From: Myxococcales bacterium
Lineage (GTDB): Bacteria; Myxococcota_A; Polyangia; Nannocystales; Nannocystaceae
NCBI GenBank assembly: GCA_020633315.1
Contig: JACKDV010000016.1
Location: forward strand, 1-64,000
Reading direction: 5' to 3'
DNA length: 64,000 bases
Both the position numbers and the translations under genes were made by a program. The notes below the pieces were generated by a model. That model worked only from the letters and a program-made list of their open reading frames with translations, was not told the DNA's origin and ran no database searches. Below, one piece after another: positions 53,055 through 61,248 of this stretch (positions within the stretch are counted from its first letter, which is position 1; each line of letters starts with the position of its first letter).

Positions 53055-53728
53055 CGGCCGGTCGCATCGGCGCGTTCTTCGACATCGACCACACCGTCCT
53101 CGAGGTGAACTCCGGGACCAAGTGGATCGGCTACCAGTGGAAGAACGATCGCATGACCGTGGCCGAGCTGCTGCGGGCGCTGTGGTGGACGGTGCAGTAC
53201 CGCTTCGGCCTGCTCGACTACGACGCGATGGCGGGCCGGGTCATCGCCACCTATCGCGGCCAGGAGGTCGCCCCCCTCGAGGAGGAGGTCGCCCGCTGGT
53301 TCGAGGCCGAGATCGCGGCCACGATCTGCGTGGAGGCCCGCGAGCGCATCGAGGAGCACCGCGGCGAGGGCCACGTGCTCGCGCTGCTGACCTCGGCCAC
53401 TCGCTTCCTGAGCGCGCCGGTGGGTCGCACCCTCGGCATCGAGCACGTGCTGTGCACCGAGGTGGGCGAGCGGGACGGCCGCTTCACCGGCACCCACCTG
53501 CTGCCCGCGTGCTACGGGCCGGGCAAGGTGGTGCGGGCCGAGACCTTCGCGGCCGAGCACGGCATCGACCTCGACGCGAGCTTCTTCTACAGCGACAGCT
53601 TCACCGACCTGCCCATGCTGGAGCGGGTGGGGCAGCCGCGCGTGGTCAACCCCGATCCCCGCCTGCGCCGCCTGGCGCAGCAGCGGGGCTGGAGCGCCGT
53701 GAGCTGGAGGGCTCCGCGGCCGGCCTAG
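53051..53728 (+). CDS. HAD-superfamily IB hydrolase, SerB-like
   Basis: This 225-residue phosphatase starts at ATG 53051, overlapping the CPBP stop. Motif 1 is GAFFDIDHTVLEVNSGTKW (DxDxT), motif 2 is VLALLTSATRFLSAP, and motif 3/4 is FFYSDSFTDLPMLERVG. HAD-IB enzymes act on small phosphate esters such as phosphoserine or lipid-linked phosphates; the N-terminal cap is helical and includes EEEVARWFEAEIAATICVEA. The substrate is unknown. Coupling to a membrane protease suggests a shared envelope-related role, but that is speculative. Confidence 0.9.
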   Translation: MTAGRIGAFFDIDHTVLEVNSGTKWIGYQWKNDRMTVAELLRALWWTVQYRFGLLDYDAMAGRVIATYRGQEVAPLEEEVARWFEAEIAATICVEARERIEEHRGEGHVLALLTSATRFLSAPVGRTLGIEHVLCTEVGERDGRFTGTHLLPACYGPGKVVRAETFAAEHGIDLDASFFYSDSFTDLPMLERVGQPRVVNPDPRLRRLAQQRGWSAVSWRAPRPA

Positions 53729-53778
53729 CGCCCGCGGTCGCGGCCCGAGTATCGTCGACGAGAGGATCGAGGCCCGTC

Positions 53779-54627
53779 ATGTGGAACGTGGATCTGGGAG
53801 ACGTGGATGCCGTCATCGAGCGCGCGCTGGCCGAGGACCTGGCCGGCGGCGACATCACCACCATGGCCACCGTGCCCCCCGACCTCAAGGTCGACGCGCG
53901 GCTGGTCGCCAAGGCGCCGCTGGTGGTGTGCGGGCTGTTCGTGGCGGGACGGGTGCTCACCAAGCTCGACCCCAGCCTGCGCTTCACCGCCAAGGTCTCC
54001 GAGGGCAACCGGGTGACGGCGGGCGAGGTGCTCGCGGTGATGGAGGGCAACGCCCGGGCGATGCTGGCGGGCGAGCGCACGGCCCTCAACCTCATGCAGC
54101 GGCTGTCGGGGGTGGCCACGCTCACCCGTAGCTTCGTGGACGCGGCCGGCGGCAGCGCGAGGATCTGCGACACCCGCAAGACCACGCCGGGGCTGCGCCG
54201 GCTGCAGCGCTACGCGGTGCGCTGCGGCGGCGGGCACAACCATCGCAACGACCTGGGCTCGGGCGTGCTCGTCAAGGAGAACCACATCCGCTGCGCCGGC
54301 GGGGTGGAGGCCGCGGTGCGGGCTGCTCGTCGCCGGGCGCCGCACCCCCTGCGCATCGAGTGCGAGGTGACCGACTTCGCCGAGCTCGACGCGGCGATCG
54401 AGGCGGGGGCCGACGCGGTGCTGCTCGACAACATGGACGACGAGCGGGTGCGCGCGGCGGTGGCCCGGGTGGGACGCCGCGCCATCGTGGAGATCAGCGG
54501 CGGGGTCACCCTCGAGCGCGTGCCCAAGCTCGCGGCGGCCGGGGTCGACATCATCAGCGTCGGGGCGCTCACCCACAGCGCGCCCGCGGCCGACATCTCC
54601 ATGCTCTTCGGCCAGAAGCCCAAGTGA
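53779..54627 (+). CDS. nadC: Nicotinate-nucleotide pyrophosphorylase (quinolinate phosphoribosyltransferase)
   Basis: This 282-residue enzyme converts quinolinate and PRPP to nicotinate mononucleotide in de novo NAD synthesis. Family segments are ALAEDLAGGDITTMATV, GNARAMLAGERTALNLMQRL, SGVATLTRSFVDAAGGSARI, CDTRKTTPGLRRLQRYAVRC and GGGHNHRNDLGSGVLVKENH. Substrate-binding residues are conserved (DTRKTTPGLR, the GG after the central strand, and IVEISGGVTLERV). ATG 53779 follows GAGGATCGAGG. The 3' end overlaps birA (GTGA), coupling the two. Confidence 0.95.
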   Translation: MWNVDLGDVDAVIERALAEDLAGGDITTMATVPPDLKVDARLVAKAPLVVCGLFVAGRVLTKLDPSLRFTAKVSEGNRVTAGEVLAVMEGNARAMLAGERTALNLMQRLSGVATLTRSFVDAAGGSARICDTRKTTPGLRRLQRYAVRCGGGHNHRNDLGSGVLVKENHIRCAGGVEAAVRAARRRAPHPLRIECEVTDFAELDAAIEAGADAVLLDNMDDERVRAAVARVGRRAIVEISGGVTLERVPKLAAAGVDIISVGALTHSAPAADISMLFGQKPK

Positions 54628-55439
54628 GCGCGGCGGCGGGCGACGAGCTGCGGGAGCTCGCCGCGCGGGTGCGCGGGCGCTACGGTCGAGCGCACGAGCA
54701 CCACGCGGAGCTGGGCTCGACCAACGATCGCGGCGCGGCGTGGCTGCGCCAGGGGGCGCCCCACGGCGCGGTGGTGACCGCCGACGCGCAGACGGCCGGT
54801 CGAGGTCGACGCGGGCGGAGCTGGCAGTCGTCGCCGGGCCAGGGGCTGTGCGTCTCGCTGCTGCTGCGGCCGGGGCCCCTGCCCGCGCCCTCGCGCTTCG
54901 GGGCGCTGGGCCTCGCGGCGGGCGTGGGCCTGCGCGAGGGCCTGCCCCCGCTGCGGCAGCCGGTGGAGCTCAAGTGGCCCAACGATCTGCTGGTGGACGG
55001 GCGCAAGCTGGCCGGGATCCTCTGCGAGGCGCGCTGGGTGGGCGACGAGCCCGAGGTGGTGGTGGGCTTCGGCCTCAACCTGCACGAGGGCTCGGTGCCG
55101 CCGTCGCTGCGCGAGCAGGCGACCTCGGTGGCCGAGCAGCGGGGCGAGGCGCCCGTGCCCACGCGGGTCGATCTGCTCGCGTCGCTGCTGCTGTCGCTCG
55201 AGGGCGCGATCGAGCCGTTCCTGCGCGAGGGCTTCGCGGCGATCCGCGAGCGCTACCTGCCGGCCTGTGGCGTGCTCGGGCGCACGATCGCGGTGGGCGA
55301 CGCCGGTGAGCCCAGCTCGGCGCGCCGGGGCGTGGCCACGCGGATCGACGACGACGGGGCCCTGTGGGTGCGCCCGGCCGAGGGAGGAGCGGCGTTCCGC
55401 GTCGATTCCTCCGACGTGTGGCTGGCGCCGGGGGGCTGA
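54624..55439 (+). CDS. birA: Biotin-protein ligase, monofunctional
   Basis: This 271-residue enzyme starts at GTG 54624, overlapping nadC. The ligase core has HAELGSTNDRGAAWLRQGAP, AQTAGRGRRGRSWQSSPGQG (GRGRRG biotinyl-AMP loop), VELKWPNDLLVDGRKLAGIL and VVVGFGLNLHEGSV. There is no N-terminal helix-turn-helix, so it is a ligase only and not a repressor. It attaches biotin to carboxylase carrier proteins. It precedes ppiB by 33 bases. Confidence 0.93.
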   Translation: MSAAAGDELRELAARVRGRYGRAHEHHAELGSTNDRGAAWLRQGAPHGAVVTADAQTAGRGRRGRSWQSSPGQGLCVSLLLRPGPLPAPSRFGALGLAAGVGLREGLPPLRQPVELKWPNDLLVDGRKLAGILCEARWVGDEPEVVVGFGLNLHEGSVPPSLREQATSVAEQRGEAPVPTRVDLLASLLLSLEGAIEPFLREGFAAIRERYLPACGVLGRTIAVGDAGEPSSARRGVATRIDDDGALWVRPAEGGAAFRVDSSDVWLAPGG

Positions 55440-55472
55440 CGCCCGGCCGGGGGATCTGCTACTCGTTCGCCC

Positions 55473-55991
55473 ATGGCCAACCCCACCGCGACCCTCGAGA
55501 CCTCGATGGGCACCATCACCGTCGAGCTGTTCACCGACAAGATGCCCATCACGGCCGGCAACTTCCTCAAGCTGGCCCGCAGCGGCTTCTACGACGGCCT
55601 GCACTTCCACCGCGTGATCAACCGCTTCATGCTGCAGTTCGGCTGTCCGCACAGCCGCGATCCCAACTCGGCGCGCGCGGGCACGGGCGACGGCCCCGAC
55701 GGCACCATCGCCGACGAGCACCCGGCCGACGCCAAGATCAGCAACGAGCCCGGCACCCTGTCGATGGCCAACACCGGCCGCCCCAACAGCGGGAGCTGCC
55801 AGTTCTTCATCAACACGGTGCACAACGACTACCTCGACTGGTTCACCCCCGGGCGCTCCAAGCACCCCGTGTTCGGCCGGGTGATCGACGGCATGGACGT
55901 GGTCCATGCGATCGAGAAGACCCCCACCGATCCCAACGATCGTCCGATCACCCCGGTGCAGATGATCAAGGTCACCGTCAGCGAGGGTTGA
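55473..55991 (+). CDS. Peptidyl-prolyl cis-trans isomerase, cyclophilin type
   Basis: This 172-residue protein is a whole cyclophilin domain: ATLETSMGTITVELFTDKMP, FLKLARSGFYDGLHFHRVIN (catalytic Arg in FHRVI), RFMLQFGCPHSRDPN, PNSGSCQFFINTVHNDYLDW, SKHPVFGRVIDGMDVVHAIE. There is no signal peptide, so it is cytoplasmic (PpiB-like). It assists protein folding. It begins at ATG 55473 after a weak ribosome site. Confidence 0.93.
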   Translation: MANPTATLETSMGTITVELFTDKMPITAGNFLKLARSGFYDGLHFHRVINRFMLQFGCPHSRDPNSARAGTGDGPDGTIADEHPADAKISNEPGTLSMANTGRPNSGSCQFFINTVHNDYLDWFTPGRSKHPVFGRVIDGMDVVHAIEKTPTDPNDRPITPVQMIKVTVSEG

Positions 55992-56055
55992 GCCCGCGAG
56001 CGTGGGCGGCCGCCCGCGGCAGCGCCGGGGGGCCGTTCGCGCTATGCTCCGCGCG

Positions 56056-56973
56056 ATGCTGATTCGCGAGCGGCTCCAGCACAAGCGACCGGTCTTCAGC
56101 TTCGAGTTCTTCCCCCCCAAGACGGAGAAGGGCGAGGCCAGCCTGCTGCGGGCGCTCGAGCGCCTCGCCCCCCTCGAGCCCGACTTCGTCTCGGTCACCT
56201 ACGGGGCGGGGGGCAGCACCCGGGCCCGCACCCGCGAGATCGTGGCGCGGATCAAGCGGGAGTTCGGCATCGAGGCCATGGCCCACCTCACCTGCGTGGG
56301 CTCCACCCGCGAGGAGCTGGCCGAGGTGGTCGACAAGCTCGGTGAGGCCGGCGTCCGCAACATCCTCGCCCTGCGCGGCGACCCGCCCAAGGGCGCCGAG
56401 TCCTTCGAGCCCACGCCGGGGGGCTTCCGCTACGCCAGCGAGCTCATCCCCTTCGTGCGCGAGCGGGGGGACTTCTGCGTGGGGGCGGCCTGCTACCCCG
56501 AGGTACACCCCGAGGCCGCCCACCCGGCGGCCGACCTCTCGCACCTGCGGGCCAAGGTCGACGCCGGGGCCGACTTCCTGGTCACCCAGCTCTTCTTCGA
56601 CAACGCCAAGTTCTTCGAGTTCGAGCGGCGGGCCCGGGGCGCCGGCATCCAGGTGCCGATCCTCGCCGGCATCATGCCGGTGACCAACGTGGCCCAGATC
56701 CAGCGCTTCACCCAGATGTGCGGGGCCTCGATCCCGGCCGCGCTCGCGCGTCGCCTCGACGAGGCCGAGGGCGATCCGCAGGAGGTGTTCTGGACCGGCG
56801 TCTCCTATGCGGCCCACCAGTGCGGCGAGCTGCTGCGACCCGGCGGAGCCACCGATCCCTTCACCCGACCTGCGCGCTCGGTCGCGGGGATCCACTTCTA
56901 CACCCTCAACAAGTCCCCGGCCTCGCGGGCGATCTTCCAGATCCTCCGGCTGGCGCACTCGGGGCTGGGCTAG
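56056..56973 (+). CDS. metF: Methylenetetrahydrofolate reductase
   Basis: This 305-residue TIM-barrel flavoenzyme reduces 5,10-methylene-THF to 5-methyl-THF for methionine synthesis. Motifs are FSFEFFPPKTEKGEAS, DFVSVTYGAGGSTRARTREI, MAHLTCVGSTREEL, NILALRGDPPKG, AACYPEVHPEA, KVDAGADFLVTQLFFDNAKF and ILAGIMPVTNVAQIQRF. ATG 56056 (MLIRERLQHKRP) was chosen. ATG 56044 would add MLRA and cannot be excluded. The next gene starts 5 bases after its stop. Confidence 0.94.
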   Translation: MLIRERLQHKRPVFSFEFFPPKTEKGEASLLRALERLAPLEPDFVSVTYGAGGSTRARTREIVARIKREFGIEAMAHLTCVGSTREELAEVVDKLGEAGVRNILALRGDPPKGAESFEPTPGGFRYASELIPFVRERGDFCVGAACYPEVHPEAAHPAADLSHLRAKVDAGADFLVTQLFFDNAKFFEFERRARGAGIQVPILAGIMPVTNVAQIQRFTQMCGASIPAALARRLDEAEGDPQEVFWTGVSYAAHQCGELLRPGGATDPFTRPARSVAGIHFYTLNKSPASRAIFQILRLAHSGLG

Positions 56974-56977
56974 CGCG

Positions 56978-57706
56978 GTGCTCGGCGCGGTCCTGCTCGG
57001 CGCGAGCCTGTGGATGGGGGGGCCCACCCTGGGAGCGATGGGGGCGGTCACCCTGGCCCGGGCGCACGAGCAGCTCGGGCGCGAGGCCTTCGTCACCGGC
57101 TCGCCGCCGTGCCCCGCGGCGGCCCGGCGCTGCTTCGAGCTCGCGGTGCACGTGGTGGAGGTGGACGAGGTGCCGGTGCAGACTCCGGTGTGGCTCGCGG
57201 CCCAGGTGCGCGAGGCCAACCGCCTGTTCGCGCCCATCGGGGTGGGCTTTCGCGTGGGCTCGGTGGCGCCGGTCGACGCGGAGCGGGCCGACGTGGACAC
57301 TCGCCTCGATCGCGACCTGCTCGGCCGCGACGAGCACTCGCTGGGGGTGATCCACGTGTTCGTGGTGCGGCGCCTCGCCGACGTGGACGTGGAGGGCGAG
57401 GTGATCCGCGGGGTGCACTGGCGCGACCGGGCCGACACCTCGCGGCGCTGGATCATCCTGTCGTCGATCGCCTCCTCGATGGTGCTCGCCCACGAGACCG
57501 GCCACTTCTTCGGGCTGCCGCACTCGAGCTATCGCACCAGCATCATGAACAAGTCGCCGCACATGAACCCCCCGTGGCCCATGCGGACCTTCGTGGACGA
57601 GGAGCTGGCGATCATGGGGCGGCGGCGCGACGCGATGGTGGCCGACGGCACCCTGGTCGACGTGAAGGCCAGGCGACGGGCGCGGCGGGCCGAGCCCGCG
57701 GGGTGA
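56978..57706 (+). CDS. Metzincin-type zinc metalloprotease, exported or membrane-anchored
   Basis: This 242-residue protein starts at GTG 56978, only 4 bases after metF. A hydrophobic N-terminus (VLGAVLLGASLWMGGPTLGA) could be a signal or anchor. The catalytic motif is VLAHETGHFFGLPHSSYR (HExxHxxGxxH), followed by a Met-turn SIMNKSPHMN. This is the metzincin signature, in which three His bind zinc. Upstream segments (VVEVDEVPVQTPVWLAAQVR, VGFRVGSVAPVDA) resemble small secreted metzincins of myxobacteria. The substrate and closer family are unknown. The short gap from metF suggests a shared transcript. Confidence 0.85.
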   Translation: MLGAVLLGASLWMGGPTLGAMGAVTLARAHEQLGREAFVTGSPPCPAAARRCFELAVHVVEVDEVPVQTPVWLAAQVREANRLFAPIGVGFRVGSVAPVDAERADVDTRLDRDLLGRDEHSLGVIHVFVVRRLADVDVEGEVIRGVHWRDRADTSRRWIILSSIASSMVLAHETGHFFGLPHSSYRTSIMNKSPHMNPPWPMRTFVDEELAIMGRRRDAMVADGTLVDVKARRRARRAEPAG

Positions 57707-57737
57707 CGGGCGGGCGGCCCGGCGCTACGCTTCGCGG

Positions 57738-58538
57738 GTGCCGGAGTCCGCCGTGCCCTTCGATCGCCATCGGATGTGGCGGGTGCTGGTCGACGCCCTC
57801 GAGCGGATGCCCGACGGCGTGCTCGAGGAGCGGGCCGATTGGGTGCAGCTTCGCACCCCCTCCTCGAGCCATCCCGGCCACAACGCGGTGATGCACGCCG
57901 AGCTGGGCGACGACGAGGCCGACGCCCGCATCGACGCCGTGGTGGCCGAGCACCTCGCGCGGGGCTCGGGGCTGCGGTGGGTGGTCGACGAGGGCTCGCG
58001 GCCCGCCGACCTCGCGGCGCGGCTCGAGGCGCGGGGCCTGCAGTTGCTCGGGCGCGGGATGGGCATGATCCGCGGCGTCGATCCGCCGCCGTACCCCGAG
58101 CCGCCCGCCGGGGGGCGCATCGTGCAGGCCACCGCGGACGACTGCGATCGGATCGGCGAGAGCACCTCGGCCGGCTGGCAGCGGCCGCCCGGCTTCGGGC
58201 ACACGGCGGCCGCGTGGGCGCGGCGGGCCTTCGCCAGCGGCAAGGACGACCTGCTGTTCTGGCTGGCCTACGACGGCGACGAGCTGGTGGGCTCGTGCAC
58301 CCTGCGGGTGCTGCCGGGCGTGGGCTACCTGCAGGGCGCCTGCGTGCTGCCCCGGGCGCGCGGCCGCGGCTTCTACCGCGCGCTCACCTGGGCCCGCATC
58401 GCCGAGCTGCACCGGCGGGGGATCGAGCGCGTGGTGATCTGGGCCGATCCCACCACCTCCGGGCCGGTGGCGCTGGCGATGGGATTCCAGCCGGTCGCCG
58501 AGGCGGCGTTCTACGAGATCCGGGCGCCGGGAACCTAG
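57738..58538 (+). CDS. GNAT N-acetyltransferase
   Basis: This 266-residue protein starts at GTG 57738. The C-terminal half is a GNAT fold: LLFWLAYDGDELVGSCTL, then GACVLPRARGRGFYRALTWA with an acetyl-CoA loop RGRGFY, then VVIWADPTTSGPVALAMGFQ. The N-terminal half (VLVDALERMPDGVLEERADW, HAELGDDEADARIDAVVAEH) may be a second, degenerate GNAT lobe, as in fused tandem forms. The substrate is unknown. It precedes the PPK2 gene by 68 bases. Confidence 0.85.
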   Translation: MPESAVPFDRHRMWRVLVDALERMPDGVLEERADWVQLRTPSSSHPGHNAVMHAELGDDEADARIDAVVAEHLARGSGLRWVVDEGSRPADLAARLEARGLQLLGRGMGMIRGVDPPPYPEPPAGGRIVQATADDCDRIGESTSAGWQRPPGFGHTAAAWARRAFASGKDDLLFWLAYDGDELVGSCTLRVLPGVGYLQGACVLPRARGRGFYRALTWARIAELHRRGIERVVIWADPTTSGPVALAMGFQPVAEAAFYEIRAPGT

Positions 58539-58606
58539 GCTGCGAAGGCGGCGGGGACCGGGCATATCATGTCGTGCCGCCCGGCGACGCGCGGCGGAGG
58601 TTCCAC

Positions 58607-60106
58607 GTGTTCGAAGCAGCCCAGCTCGGTCGCAAGGCGTCCAAGGAAGAATTCGAGGCCCAGGCCCCCGCGCTGCAGACCGCGCTGCTGCAGGCCCAGC
58701 AGGCGATCCGGGCGGCCGAGATCCCCGTGATCGTGGTGGTCGCCGGCGTGGAGGGCTCGGGCAAGGGCGAGGTGGTCAACCGGCTGCACGAGTGGCTCGA
58801 CCCCCGCGGCCTGCGGACGCACGCGTTTTGGGATCACACCGACGAGGAGGCCATGCGCCCCCGCCACTGGCGGTTCTGGACGCGGCTGCCCCCGCGCGGA
58901 ATGGTGGGCATCATGTTCGGCTCCTGGTACACGCAGCCGATCATCGATCGCGTGTTCGAGCGCGCCACCGAGGCGGAGTACGAGCGGGAGCTGCGGCGCA
59001 TCGAGGAATTCGAGCGGCTGCTCACCGACGATGGCGCGCTCATCGTCAAGCTGTGGTTCCACCTGAGCAAGCAGGAGCAGAAGAAGCGACTGCAGCGCGA
59101 CGTGGAGCAGGGACGCATGGCCCACCCGCTGCTCAAGAAGTTCGCCAAGAAGTACGACCGCTTCGTGGTCCACTGCGAGCGGGCGCTCCGCATGACCGAC
59201 ACCGGGCACTGCCCGTGGACGGTGGTCGAGGCGGGCAACCGCCGCCATCGCGATCTCAGCGTGGGGCGGACCCTGCTGCAGGCGATGCGCGAGCGGCTCG
59301 AGCGGGGGGCTCCCGCGTCGGTGTCCGCGACCGCTCCGGCCTCCGATTCCCAGCCCGGCCTCGACACCGGGGAGGAGACCTCGCCGCGCCTCACCGTGCT
59401 CGACCGCGTGGAGCTCGGCCAGACGCTGACCGTGGAGGAGTACGAGGCGCGGCAGCAATCGGCCCAGGATCGCCTCGGCAACCTCGCGTGGGCGGCCCGC
59501 AAGCGCGGGATCAACACGGTGGCCGTGTTCGAGGGCTGGGATGCCGCGGGCAAGGGCGGCGCGATCCGGCGGGTGGCCCGGGCCATCGACGCCCGGCTGT
59601 TCCAGACGATCTCGATCGCCGCGCCCACCGACGAGGAGCGGGCGCACCACTACCTGTGGCGGTTCTGGCGGCACGTGCCGCGCGCGGGCTACATGACGAT
59701 CTACGACCGCTCGTGGTACGGCCGCGTGCTGGTGGAGCGGGTGGAGGGCTTCGCCCGCACCGACGAGTGGCGCCGCGCCTACCAGGAGATCAACGACTTC
59801 GAGGAGCAGCTCGGCGAGCACGGCGTGGTGCTGATGAAGTTCTGGCTGCACGTGAGCCCGCAGGAGCAGCTCCGTCGCTTCGAGGAGCGCGCGGCCGATC
59901 CCCGCAAGCAGCACAAGCTCACCCCCGAGGACTGGCGCAACCGCGACAAGCGGCGGGCCTACGAGGAGGCGGTCGACGACATGGTCGCGCGCACCAGCAC
60001 CGCCCTGGCCCCCTGGACCCTGGTGGCGGGCGACGACAAGCGCTTCGCCCGGGTGCAGGTGCTCGAGACCTTCGTGGCGCGCCTGTCCGAGGCGCTGGGC
60101 GAGTGA
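58607..60106 (+). CDS. Polyphosphate:AMP phosphotransferase with two PPK2 domains
   Basis: This 499-residue protein starts at GTG 58607 after GGCGGAGG. The first PPK2 domain has Walker A VVVAGVEGSGKGEVVNRLHE and TRLPPRGMVGIMFGSWYTQP. The second has VAVFEGWDAAGKGGAIRRVA and WRHVPRAGYMTIYDRSWYGR. This is the tandem PPK2 form that uses polyphosphate to phosphorylate AMP to ADP. In known two-domain enzymes the C-terminal domain is the active one. Its second domain has the standard GWDAAGKGG, while the first has GVEGSGKGE. The role is energy salvage and polyphosphate use. Confidence 0.93.
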   Translation: MFEAAQLGRKASKEEFEAQAPALQTALLQAQQAIRAAEIPVIVVVAGVEGSGKGEVVNRLHEWLDPRGLRTHAFWDHTDEEAMRPRHWRFWTRLPPRGMVGIMFGSWYTQPIIDRVFERATEAEYERELRRIEEFERLLTDDGALIVKLWFHLSKQEQKKRLQRDVEQGRMAHPLLKKFAKKYDRFVVHCERALRMTDTGHCPWTVVEAGNRRHRDLSVGRTLLQAMRERLERGAPASVSATAPASDSQPGLDTGEETSPRLTVLDRVELGQTLTVEEYEARQQSAQDRLGNLAWAARKRGINTVAVFEGWDAAGKGGAIRRVARAIDARLFQTISIAAPTDEERAHHYLWRFWRHVPRAGYMTIYDRSWYGRVLVERVEGFARTDEWRRAYQEINDFEEQLGEHGVVLMKFWLHVSPQEQLRRFEERAADPRKQHKLTPEDWRNRDKRRAYEEAVDDMVARTSTALAPWTLVAGDDKRFARVQVLETFVARLSEALGE

Positions 60107-60116
60107 GCGCGCCGCC

Positions 60117-60443
60117 TCAGCCCGCCGTCGAGCGCAGCCGCACCGCGCCGGGCAGGCCCTCGAGCAGCCTGGCCGCGAGCTCGTCCATGTCGTCGAGGTC
60201 GCTCAGCTCGAGGATCAGCTCGTGCTCGGGGTGCTGCTCTCGCACCCGCCTGCCGTTCACGACGGCGTAGTTCTCGTAGAGCCGCAGCTCGCGGCCCGGC
60301 GACGCGCGGTAGAGGTAGTACCGGCCCCCGTAGTAGCTGCTGTCGCGCTCGCGCAGCTCCACGCCGAGCCGCTGCTGGATCCTCGGCACGAGCTCGTCCA
60401 GGGTCGTGCCCGCGATCCCGTACACGTCGTGGCGAGGGGGCAT
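60117..60443 (-). CDS. Small hypothetical protein
   Basis: This 108-residue protein starts at ATG 60443 (GTG 60449 possible). It reads MPPRHDVYGIAGTTLDELVP, RIQQRLGVELRERDSSYYGG, RYYLYRASPGRELRLYENYA and ELILELSDLDDMDELAARLL, an alpha/beta composition without membrane segments or Cys motifs. It may be a small immunity-like or regulatory protein, but no family is recognised. Its start lies next to the end of the membrane-anchored gene upstream, so they are likely co-transcribed. Confidence 0.65.
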   Translation of the reverse strand: MPPRHDVYGIAGTTLDELVPRIQQRLGVELRERDSSYYGGRYYLYRASPGRELRLYENYAVVNGRRVREQHPEHELILELSDLDDMDELAARLLEGLPGAVRLRSTAG

Positions 60444-60445
60444 CG

Positions 60446-61198
60446 TCACGCCTCGGGATCCACGAAGCCCAGCCGCCGCAGCGAGCGGTTGAGCTCGAGC
60501 CGCAGCTCCACCGGAGACATGCCCAGGCGCTCGGCCGCGCTCGCGAGCGAGTAGGTCAGCTTGCCCACCCGCACCTCGGCCTCGGGCGAGAGCTGCAGGT
60601 AGCCGCCCACGCTGATCGGTCGGTCCTCCACGCCCACCCACACGTCGCGCTTGGTGAGCCCGGGGAAGCGACGGACCGCCCGCTCGTAGCGCTCGCGCTC
60701 GCGCGGCTTGAGCTCGTCCTTGGGCAGGCGGCTCAGATCGAGGATGACGCCGATCTCCAGCGCGCCGTCCTCGTAGACCGCCCGCGAGGCGCGGATGGCC
60801 GGGCTGCCCTTGCGCTTGCCGTCCTTGCCCCGCCGTACGTGGAAGCCGCGCAATTCGTGGCGCTTGGCCCCCTCGGGGGCGCGATGACGGCGGGGCCGAG
60901 GCGCGACCGAGGTCTCGGGGCTCGCCGCCTCCACGCCCGCGCCCCGGAGCGGCTCGGCCTCGAGCTCCGGGAACGGCTCCGCCGGCTCGGTGGGCAGGCG
61001 ATCGCCGCGGTCGTCGAAGGCGATCCACTGCGGCGGCGCGATCGGGCCCTCGGCCCCTTCGGGCGGCCCCGCGAGCTCCTCCAGCGAGCCCTCGGTGTAC
61101 CACTCGGGCAGGGCGGTGGCCTGGTGCCACAGCCACCCCAGGGTCACCGCCGCCAGCAGCAGCAGCACTCCGAGCGCGATCGCGACCTTCTTGAGCAC
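60446..61198 (-). CDS. Membrane-anchored hypothetical protein
   Basis: This 250-residue protein has an N-terminal helix (VAIALGVLLLLAAVTLGWLW) followed by a Pro/Glu-rich linker. A conserved-looking domain follows: FHVRRGKDGKRKGSPAIRAS, LEIGVILDLSRLPKDELKPR, VWVGVEDRPISVGGYLQLSP and LTYSLASAAERLGMSPVELR. The end (LRLELNRSLRRLGFVDPEA) is helical. No catalytic motif was recognised. It is divergent from the MYXO-CTERM protein gene with 50 bases between, containing a short inverted repeat TACGA/TCGTA at 61228-61243. Confidence 0.6.
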   Translation of the reverse strand: MLKKVAIALGVLLLLAAVTLGWLWHQATALPEWYTEGSLEELAGPPEGAEGPIAPPQWIAFDDRGDRLPTEPAEPFPELEAEPLRGAGVEAASPETSVAPRPRRHRAPEGAKRHELRGFHVRRGKDGKRKGSPAIRASRAVYEDGALEIGVILDLSRLPKDELKPRERERYERAVRRFPGLTKRDVWVGVEDRPISVGGYLQLSPEAEVRVGKLTYSLASAAERLGMSPVELRLELNRSLRRLGFVDPEA

Positions 61199-61227
61199 CG
61201 CGGCCGCAGTCTAGCAGCCCGGGACGG

Positions 61228-61243
61228 TACGATGATCCTCGTA
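61228..61243. promoter_or_regulatory. Short inverted repeat in a divergent 50-base intergenic
   Basis: TACGA and TCGTA are separated by 6 bases between two divergent genes, a place where an operator would control both. Only five base pairs are matched, so this may be chance. Confidence 0.25.
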
Positions 61244-61248
61244 TCGCC

